The position numbers and the translations under genes are program-made. DNA of 64,000 nt from NCBI GenBank assembly GCA_035700225.1, contig DASSOT010000003.1, positions 1-64,000 of the forward strand. The letters are read 5' to 3'. The stretch's first letter is position 1. Each line of letters starts with the position of its first letter. Below are positions 58,194-64,000 of this stretch, one piece after another. The DNA is from JANWLD01 sp035700225. GTDB taxonomy: Bacteria > Patescibacteriota > Saccharimonadia > Saccharimonadales > 2-12-FULL-41-12. A model generated the notes under the pieces. That model was given only the letters and a program-made list of their open reading frames with translations. It was not told where the DNA came from and searched no databases.

Positions 58194-59251
58194 GCCAGGG
58201 CTATTATCTGACAGTTTTGGGAAAAGTTCTTTAGTACGACATCCGCGTCGGTCGTGGTTATTATCGTCTGATATTTATTCAAAAACCTGGTCAGGGCTTT
58301 TCTTCTGGCGCCGTCGAGTTCGCTGAAAACATCGTCAAGCAGTAGTAGTGGTCGGGTGCCGAACTTTTCTTCCAGTATTTCCAGCTCTATTATTTTAAGT
58401 GCCAGTAAAAGCGTGCGGGTTTCTCCCCTGGAGGCGGTTTCCGATATCAGCTGTCCGTCTAAAGTGATCACAAAATCTTCCCTGTGCGGTCCGCTTCCGG
58501 TAAAACCCCTGGCTCTGTCCAAGTCCAGGTCCGCTTCAAGCTTGTTGAGCAAGCTCGCCGAATAATTACGTGTGTTAAAAGGGGACTTGTAGCCCATGTT
58601 CAGCTTTGTCTTTTTACCTGAGATGTCCGAGTATGTTCGGCTGAGCTTTTCATTTATCAGATCAATGGTAGCGAGGCGTTTTTTGACTATGTTCTCGGCA
58701 AGCTCGCAAAGGCGGATGTTCCATACGAACAGCTGGCTTTTGTCCAGGTGTGGGCTTTTGAGCAGGGCGTTCCTCTGTACCAGGGCGCGCTTGTAGCGCA
58801 GAAGGGTGCTTGCAAAGCCTTCGCTGATATCAGAAGAAAGTCGGTCCAGATACTCTCTTCTGGCTTGGGGCTCACCATGCACCAGCAGTAGGTTGTTCGG
58901 CTCGAACAACACTGCCGGGTGTTTTTGCTGATTGCCAAGTCTTTTGTATATTTTGTCGTTTATCGCGTATTCGATACCAAGCCTGTCATTGCTCACTTCA
59001 AGGGTTATTTTGGCTGTTCTAGCTTTATTTTCTTCCGTGTGCACATCTATGCGAGCCCACCCCGCCTTTTGTTTTATAAGCCCGGTCTTGCCCCTGTACG
59101 CATGCCCGCTGGTAACCAGCAGTATCGCTTCTATCAGGTTGGATTTGCCGGCGGCGTTGGGTCCTACGATTATCGTCACGCCTCCATCGAACTCAAAGGA
59201 AGAGTCTTTATAAGATCTGTAGTTCTGTAGTCTTATGTCTGTGAACACCAT
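58190..59251 (-). CDS. recF: DNA replication and repair protein RecF
   Basis: A 353-residue SMC-like ATPase that helps load RecA at gapped DNA. Walker A is VGPNAAGKSNLIEAI, the signature region is TASRGETRTLLLALKI, and Walker B is PLLLLDDVFSELD. The N-terminal LQNYRSYKDSSFEFDGGV is typical. GATAAT lies 8 nt before the ATG, suggesting its own near-leaderless promoter, 20 bp after dnaN. The classical dnaA-dnaN-recF order is conserved. Confidence 0.95.
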   Translation of the reverse strand: MVFTDIRLQNYRSYKDSSFEFDGGVTIIVGPNAAGKSNLIEAILLVTSGHAYRGKTGLIKQKAGWARIDVHTEENKARTAKITLEVSNDRLGIEYAINDKIYKRLGNQQKHPAVLFEPNNLLLVHGEPQARREYLDRLSSDISEGFASTLLRYKRALVQRNALLKSPHLDKSQLFVWNIRLCELAENIVKKRLATIDLINEKLSRTYSDISGKKTKLNMGYKSPFNTRNYSASLLNKLEADLDLDRARGFTGSGPHREDFVITLDGQLISETASRGETRTLLLALKIIELEILEEKFGTRPLLLLDDVFSELDGARRKALTRFLNKYQTIITTTDADVVLKNFSQNCQIIALA

Positions 59252-59271
59252 GCGGTGTTATTATCCCACGC

Positions 59272-60363
59272 TTAGCTCTTAAGCGGCATTATCACGTGCA
59301 GATAGCTGTCGTCCCCCTGGCCCTTGATAATGAAGGGTTCGAGCTTTTCGTTGAAGCCCAGGAAAACCTCATCGTTGTCCAAAACATTCAGCGCGTCGAT
59401 TATATAACGCGAGTTCAGTGTGATTTCGCCGTCTCCGGTCGTTTTGGCGTCTGCTTTGGCGGAGTTTTCGCCCAGCTGGGAAGCGATAGAGTCTATGCTT
59501 ATCTTTTTATCCTTGCTGTCGACGTTTACTTTGACGCTGCCGGCGGTTTCGCGGGCGAACAGGCTGGAAACCTTGGTGATGTTGGCAATGTCGCCCCTGG
59601 CTACGACAGCGCTGGTCTGAAACTTGTTCGGTATCAGCTTTTTGTAGTCCGGGAATTTGCCGTCTATCAGCCTGGTTACCAGCTCCACGTCGCCTTTTTG
59701 GAACAATATCTGTTGTTCGTCGCTGGTTACCTCGACGTCTTCGTCGCTATCATCAAGGAGTCTGAGTAAATCCTGCACGGCGCTTGCAGGTACCAAAACG
59801 CCTATCTCTTGTTTCATCGGCATAAGTTTCTTTTCTGCCAGGCGGTAGCTATCTGTAGCCACCACGTACAGATTGCCGTCCTGGGTGAAGAAGTTGACGC
59901 CCGTCAAAACCGGTCTAGCATCGTCATTACTGGCGGAAATTACCACTTGTGAAAGCGCTTTTTTGAGTTCTTTTGAGGATATCTTCCACTTCTTGCCGTC
60001 TTTTATCTTCGGCATCACCGGATAATCATCCGCCGGTACACCGTTGATGACGGATTTGTGCTGGTCTGTGCTGATGTGCAATTTGTTATCTTCCAGACTG
60101 ACATCTATGACGCCTCCTGGCAGGCTGGAGATAAAATCCTGCATCAATCTGGCTGGCACGGTTATGGAACCCTCTTCGCTTACCTTGGAGCCGATGTAGT
60201 TAGTTATCGCAATATTCAGGTTGGTAGCGGCTATACACACCCTGTTATCGACGGTTTTTATCAGTACATTTGCAAGTATGGGCAGGGTATTTCGGGTTGT
60301 GGCTATGCGGGCTACGTTGTTCAGAGCTCGGCTTAAGTTTTCCTGGGTGACCTGAATCTTCAT
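59272..60363 (-). CDS. dnaN: DNA polymerase III beta subunit (sliding clamp)
   Basis: A 363-residue three-domain clamp that tethers DNA polymerase to DNA. It begins MKIQVTQENLSRALNNVARIA and contains VPARLMQDFISSLP, SKELKKALSQVVISASNDDARPVLTGV, ATDSYRLA and the C-terminal end YLHVIMPLK, all standard beta-clamp segments. AAAGGA precedes the ATG. It lies between dnaA and recF. Confidence 0.97.
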   Translation of the reverse strand: MKIQVTQENLSRALNNVARIATTRNTLPILANVLIKTVDNRVCIAATNLNIAITNYIGSKVSEEGSITVPARLMQDFISSLPGGVIDVSLEDNKLHISTDQHKSVINGVPADDYPVMPKIKDGKKWKISSKELKKALSQVVISASNDDARPVLTGVNFFTQDGNLYVVATDSYRLAEKKLMPMKQEIGVLVPASAVQDLLRLLDDSDEDVEVTSDEQQILFQKGDVELVTRLIDGKFPDYKKLIPNKFQTSAVVARGDIANITKVSSLFARETAGSVKVNVDSKDKKISIDSIASQLGENSAKADAKTTGDGEITLNSRYIIDALNVLDNDEVFLGFNEKLEPFIIKGQGDDSYLHVIMPLKS

Positions 60364-60614
60364 ATAATTAATCCTTTTAATTTATTTGATTAGTTTTCAT
60401 AGTAAAAAGGTATGTGTAAATGGTGGATAAAAAAGCGCTGACTGTAAGAAATTTCACACTCAAGCTTTGGAAAACTCTGCGCACAAGCCGTGTAAAAGAC
60501 TGGGTATAAAGAACTTTATCAACAGGAGAAAAACACAACACGCCTTTTCGTGTGTAAAAAATTTCACTTATGCACACACTTGAGGAGCTTTCGCCCACAG
60601 GCGAAACACAGTTT
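60364..60614. other. dnaA-dnaN spacer with DnaA-box-like sites
   Basis: A 251-bp non-coding spacer. TTATGCACA (60568-60576) matches the DnaA-box consensus, TTATCCACC occurs on minus at 60422-60430, and TGTGTAAA-type motifs recur (about 60413 and 60551). It may be part of a bipartite origin or a DnaA-controlled dnaN promoter. No gene is seen. Confidence 0.6.
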
Positions 60615-62036
60615 TTAGACATGCAGTTTTTCCTTTATCGCGCTTATTGCCGCCCTTACATCCGGGTCATAGGCTTGTTCTTTATTTATCTTTTCAACGG
60701 AATGTATGGCGGTGGTGTGGTCTTTTCGGCCCAGCTCGCGGGCGATTTTCGGGAAGCTTAGGTGTAGCTCGCTTCTTATTATGAACATGGCTATCTGCCT
60801 AGGCACGACGATTTCCTTGTCTCTTTTTGGCCCCACGAGATCCTCTACGTCCAGAGAGAAATATCTAGCCGTCTTTTCTATGACCTGGCGCGCATTAAGG
60901 TGCCGGGGGCGGCTTTTCTGGTTGCCAAGCAGTGCGACTGCAACCTCCAGGGTAGGCTCCAGCTGACGCATCTCACAGAAGGCTACGAGCTGGTTCAGCA
61001 CACCCTCCAACTCCCTTATATTGTTCTGGGCGGTGCTTGCGAGGTGCTCCACCAGATCGTGCTGTAATTTTATGCCGTGTTGCTGGGCCTTTGACTGGAT
61101 GATTACACACCTTGTTTCAAAATCCGGCGCTTGCATATCTATGGCCATACCCCACTCAAAACGCGACCGGAGCCTGTCTGTCAGGGTAGGGATGTCCTTG
61201 GGCCTCGTGTCACTGCTGATGATTATCTGTTTGTTGGCCTGATGAAGCGCGTTGAAGGTGTGGAAGAACTCCTCCTGCGTCTTTTCTTTGCCGGCGATGA
61301 ACTGCACATCGTCTACTATCAGCACGTCCGCGCCGCGATAATAGTCGGCGAAGTCCGTATTCTTCTTATATCTTATGGCGTCTAAAAATTCTTGGACGAA
61401 CTGCTCGGTGGTTATATAGACGACGCGCGAAGCCTTTTTGTTAGCCATAAGCGTATTGCCCACGGCTTGTATGAGGTGTGTCTTGCCGATGCCGACTCCG
61501 CCGTAAAGGAATAAGGGGTTGTATTTAGAGCCCGGGTTCTGGGCGATGGCCTGGCAGGCGGCGTGCGCCAGTTCGTTGCCCGAGCCGACTATGAAGTTTT
61601 CAAAAGTATATTTCTCGTTCAACCCGTGCCTGTATGAGTGGGTCAGGCTGGAGGCAGGGGTTTCGACGTTTGGCGTAGTGGTTCCAGCGCTGGAACTGCC
61701 CCTGTTAGATAAGATTACAGACGTGTCTTCCACTCTGCGGTGCAGGGAGGAGGCGGGCAGTATCTTGTATTCCACGCTGGCAGGCTTGATGCCGTTGTTC
61801 TCCAGGGTCTGGGTGATTATGTCGTTAAACTTGCTTTCGAGTTGTTGTTTTATGAACACATTCGGCGCTCCAACGACCACTTTCTGGTCGTCCAGCTTCA
61901 TCAGCCGGGTGTTTTTGAACCAGGTGGCAAAATTTCCTTGCGAGACACTGAGCTCTATTTCGCCCAGCACTGTTTGCCACAATGTGGTGGTGTCCAACGT
62001 TTTACTCATCCCCTCTTTGTTCTTTTTTTCGTTCAC
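60615..62036 (-). CDS. dnaA: chromosomal replication initiator DnaA
   Basis: A 473-residue initiator. Domain I (about 15-95) includes FATWFKNTRL; domain III has Walker A GGVGIGKTHLIQAVG, Walker B VLIVDDVQFIAGKEKTQEEFFHTFN and sensor RSRFEWGMAIDMQ. Domain IV carries the DNA-binding signature GRKDHTTAIHSVEKI, which recognises DnaA boxes. I keep the GTG at 62036 because TATAGT lies 5 nt upstream, a leaderless layout; an ATG at 62009 is the alternative. Confidence 0.97.
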   Translation of the reverse strand: MNEKKNKEGMSKTLDTTTLWQTVLGEIELSVSQGNFATWFKNTRLMKLDDQKVVVGAPNVFIKQQLESKFNDIITQTLENNGIKPASVEYKILPASSLHRRVEDTSVILSNRGSSSAGTTTPNVETPASSLTHSYRHGLNEKYTFENFIVGSGNELAHAACQAIAQNPGSKYNPLFLYGGVGIGKTHLIQAVGNTLMANKKASRVVYITTEQFVQEFLDAIRYKKNTDFADYYRGADVLIVDDVQFIAGKEKTQEEFFHTFNALHQANKQIIISSDTRPKDIPTLTDRLRSRFEWGMAIDMQAPDFETRCVIIQSKAQQHGIKLQHDLVEHLASTAQNNIRELEGVLNQLVAFCEMRQLEPTLEVAVALLGNQKSRPRHLNARQVIEKTARYFSLDVEDLVGPKRDKEIVVPRQIAMFIIRSELHLSFPKIARELGRKDHTTAIHSVEKINKEQAYDPDVRAAISAIKEKLHV

Positions 62037-62339
62037 GACTCACTATAACCAACCGGGGCAGGGTTTTCCACAGTAATTTTCATAACATTTCACGTTTCAT
62101 TAAAAAGTTCCCCAACAGATTAATAGTTATACACAGGATAACAAATAATCAGTTAAATTGTGGAAAAAAGTAACCCCGCAGTGGATAAACACCCCTGATT
62201 GTTGGCAATAACATTGTCAAAACTACTGCGAAACCAAAAACCTTTTCCAATTCTTATGAACATGTGTTAAGTTGCCAAACCCCGCGCTATTAGCTAATAT
62301 TTATTAACGCATTTAACTAAATAAACCTTAAGGAAAACG
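62037..62339. other. probable oriC between dnaA and rpmH
   Basis: A 303-bp AT-rich spacer between divergent dnaA and rpmH. DnaA-box-like sites are TTTTCCACA (62064-62072), TTATACACA (62127-62135), TTTTCCACA on minus (62159-62167) and TTATCCACT on minus (62180-62188). AT-rich stretches (about 62270-62330) could be the unwinding region. The dnaA-rpmH junction is a common origin site in bacteria. Confidence 0.75.
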
Positions 62340-62477
62340 ATGCCCAAAAGGACATTTCAGCCAAAGAAACGCAAGCGCTCCCGCGAACACGGATTCTTCA
62401 AACGCATGGCTAGCAAAGCCGGCCAGAAAGTTATAAAACGCCGCCGAGCCAAAGGCCGCGCTAAACTTTCCGCCTAA
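62340..62477 (+). CDS. rpmH: 50S ribosomal protein L34
   Basis: A 45-residue basic ribosomal protein beginning MPKRTFQPKKRKRSREHGF and continuing with FFKRMASKAGQKVIKRRRAKGR, a clear L34 signature. AAGGAAAACG precedes the ATG. First gene of the rpmH-rnpA-yidC series next to the origin. Confidence 0.97.
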   Translation: MPKRTFQPKKRKRSREHGFFKRMASKAGQKVIKRRRAKGRAKLSA

Positions 62478-62542
62478 ACCCTGCCTGCTATCTACGACCC
62501 ACGAACTACTAACTACCGGCTGTTCAAGGTATCCTATTGTTA

Positions 62543-62893
62543 ATGATATCCAGAAAAAACCGTTTCCGCGGGCGCAATTCGCTTGACCATGTCTACAAAA
62601 AAGGCCGGACCGTAAAATCCGGCCCGCTGAGCCTGAAGTACGTGCCCTCAAAGAGAGAAGATTACCGGTTGGCCGTAGTTGTCAGCAAAAAGGTCAGCAA
62701 GTCTGCTGTTACGCGTAACAGGATACGCCGCCGGATATTCGAGCTTTTCAGGAAAAAACGGGCAGAATACGGCACACCGATAAACCATGACTTCATCATC
62801 AGCGTCTTCGACGATAAGCTTGCGGATATGCCTGCCGAAGAACTGTCGCGCATGTTCGAAAAATTGATGAGTAGCGCGCACATCGGGCCTTAG
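62543..62893 (+). CDS. rnpA: ribonuclease P protein component
   Basis: A 116-residue protein subunit of RNase P, which trims the 5' ends of tRNAs. Signatures are RFRGRNSLDHVYKKGRTVKS near the start and the RNR motif in SKSAVTRNRIRRRIFELFR. The ATG at 62543 is preferred over a TTG two codons upstream. The RNase P RNA gene is not in the window. Confidence 0.93.
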   Translation: MISRKNRFRGRNSLDHVYKKGRTVKSGPLSLKYVPSKREDYRLAVVVSKKVSKSAVTRNRIRRRIFELFRKKRAEYGTPINHDFIISVFDDKLADMPAEELSRMFEKLMSSAHIGP

Positions 62894-63019
62894 TCCTGTG
62901 TTAAAGTAGAAGGTATTGTTCTTGCCCGGCGCCCTGCGAATTACCGCTGAAAGTGCCACACGATTAGTACGCACAGTCCGGCCCGGTAAAGAACCTGGAA
63001 ACTAACAGGAGAGTCAAAA

Positions 63020-63931
63020 GTGTTCCAAACCTTCGTCGAACAGCCGGTTTTTAACTTGCTTGAATTCATCTATGCCATTATTCCGGGCCACGATCTGGGT
63101 CTGGCAATAATAATCTTTACCATCGTCATAAGGCTGTTGATGTGGCCCCTGGTGAAAAAGCAACTGCACCAGGCCAAGGCGATGAAGAAGCTCCAGCCCC
63201 AGCTGAAAAAAATAAAGGAATCATCCAAGGGCGACAGGCAGAAAGAAGCCCGCCTACAGATGGAACTTTACAAAGAGCACGGGGTAAAGCCGTTTGCTAC
63301 CATCGGCACACTTATCATCCAACTGCCGATATTCATCGCCCTGTACCAATCCGTGCGAAAGCTCATAGACGACCCGAACATCCTGTTCAATTTCTCCTAT
63401 GACTGGGTAAACAACCTGCCCTTCATACAGGAACTGCACAATGACATTTCCAAGTTCGACCATACTTTTTTCGGCTTCGTCGATCTCTCCAGAAAGGCGG
63501 TGGAGGCAGGCGGGCTTTATGTCCCGGCCCTGATAGTAGCTATCGCCGCCGCCATAACCCAGTACTACCAGAGCAAGCTGATGATGCAGGACAACAAAGA
63601 CTCCCGCAAACTCATGCAGATACTGCGCGAAGCCGCCGAAGGCAAGCAGGCCGACCAGTCGGAAATAGGCGCGTCCATCAGCAGGATGATGCAGTATTTT
63701 CTCCCGTTCATCACCTTCATCTTCGCCATCAGCATCCCTTCCGCGCTTTCGCTGTACCTTCTGACTACCAGCGCCGTGGGCTACTTCCAGCAGGCACATG
63801 TCCTCAAACAGGACGAAGAAGAAATGCATGAACTGGCCGTAGAAGCCGAAGAAAAGGACAAAACCAAACCAAAAACAAAGGCCAAAAAGGCAAAGAAACC
63901 CTCCGCGAAGAAAAAAAGGAGGAAAAGATGA
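63020..63931 (+). CDS. yidC: membrane protein insertase YidC/OxaA
   Basis: A 303-residue insertase of the short Gram-positive type, with five hydrophobic segments. It has GLAIIIFTIVIRLLMWPLVKKQ, the conserved arginine in the first core helix, then a coiled helical hairpin, IQLPIFIALYQSVRKL and PSALSLYLLTTSAVGYFQQ. The C-terminus is very rich in Lys and Ala, as is common for ribosome-contacting tails. A GTG start follows AGGAG. Its stop overlaps the next start. Confidence 0.95.
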   Translation: MFQTFVEQPVFNLLEFIYAIIPGHDLGLAIIIFTIVIRLLMWPLVKKQLHQAKAMKKLQPQLKKIKESSKGDRQKEARLQMELYKEHGVKPFATIGTLIIQLPIFIALYQSVRKLIDDPNILFNFSYDWVNNLPFIQELHNDISKFDHTFFGFVDLSRKAVEAGGLYVPALIVAIAAAITQYYQSKLMMQDNKDSRKLMQILREAAEGKQADQSEIGASISRMMQYFLPFITFIFAISIPSALSLYLLTTSAVGYFQQAHVLKQDEEEMHELAVEAEEKDKTKPKTKAKKAKKPSAKKKRRKR

Positions 63932-64000
63932 GCAAAGAAGAAAAAATAAGCAGTCAAGACATAGAAAAGGCCATCCAATTCGCCAAGAAATACTTGGAAG
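63928..64000 (+). CDS. start of a KhpB/Jag-like RNA-binding protein, cut by window edge
   Basis: An ATG overlapping the yidC stop (ATGA) opens a frame of at least 24 residues beginning MSKEEKISSQDIEKAIQFAK, continuing past the window. By position after yidC it is probably khpB (jag), a KH/R3H RNA-binding protein. The visible part is too short to confirm by sequence. Confidence 0.55.
   Translation, partial: MSKEEKISSQDIEKAIQFAKKYLE

Noticed and set aside
1..64000. CRISPR array or cas genes
   Set aside because: No run of regularly spaced direct repeats and no Cas-like protein was seen.
1..64000. recoded UGA (genetic code 25) as in some CPR lineages
   Set aside because: TGA ends several genes at natural protein ends (for example folK and the HAD gene at 27008), and conserved tryptophans use TGG.
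1..64000. insertion sequences or transposase genes
   Set aside because: No transposase-like protein occurs; the only repeat-like DNA is the structured element, the trpB-trpA palindrome and the tRNA-end duplicates.

Overview
The window reads as chromosomal DNA of a small-genome bacterium with a Gram-positive-type envelope, most likely from the Candidate Phyla Radiation (Patescibacteria) and, by gene content, closest to Saccharibacteria (TM7). Grounds: a large cluster of T4SS_pilin / PrgI / TraC-like / VirB4 genes, a MurE lacking its N-terminal domain, many short proteins of unknown function, salvage-oriented vitamin genes, and tight gene packing at roughly even base composition. TGA is used as a stop (for example folK), so the recoded-UGA CPR lineages are excluded. 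The lineage is inference; the gene calls are read from the sequence.

Layout. 1-8.1 kb: sugar isomerase, two envelope proteins, folK-folP, trpA and a TrpR-TrpB fusion behind its own TrpR-type operator, and a Ser/Thr kinase. 8.1-16 kb: groES-groEL under CIRCE, murE, tsaD, two kinase-like proteins and an unusual dehydrogenase-histidine phosphatase fusion. 16-24 kb: valS with a long leader hairpin, an XRE-HAD fusion, aroB, membrane proteins and two tRNA-Ser genes. 24-36 kb: a membrane serine protease, a DUF1295 enzyme, an FMN-riboswitch-controlled EamA (probable riboflavin) transporter, tRNA-Arg, a third tRNA-Ser, a PLP enzyme behind a methionine-rich leader peptide and attenuator, a TPP-riboswitch thiamine uptake operon, comF and hsp20. 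36.5-58 kb: a type IV secretion-like surface system. Nine tandem pilin-like genes on the minus strand face a plus-strand run of secreted protein, VirB6-like, a basic repeat protein, PrgI, TraC-like domain, VirB4, two large peptidoglycan-remodelling proteins, a beta-propeller protein and a lipoprotein. 58-64 kb: the replication origin neighbourhood, recF-dnaN-dnaA on minus and rpmH-rnpA-yidC-(khpB) on plus, with DnaA-box-like sites in the spacers.

How it fits together. The metabolic genes look like salvage and end-steps: TrpA/TrpB without the rest of the pathway here, thiamine uptake plus pyrophosphokinase, and probable riboflavin uptake. That suits a host-dependent cell whose pilus or secretion machine lies next to the origin. 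Regulation is compact: FMN and TPP riboswitches, CIRCE, a TrpR-type operator, a leader-peptide attenuator, and many apparently leaderless genes with a -10 box about 6 nt before the start codon.

Most notable: (1) TrpR repressor fused to tryptophan synthase beta, with a CTAG-N4-CTAG operator over its own promoter; (2) a Met-rich leader peptide with mutually exclusive antiterminator and terminator hairpins before a Cys/Met-type PLP enzyme; (3) a repeated, strongly folded element in two convergent intergenic regions; (4) nine tandem T4SS pilins in a system without visible relaxase or coupling protein; (5) a dehydrogenase-phosphatase fusion.
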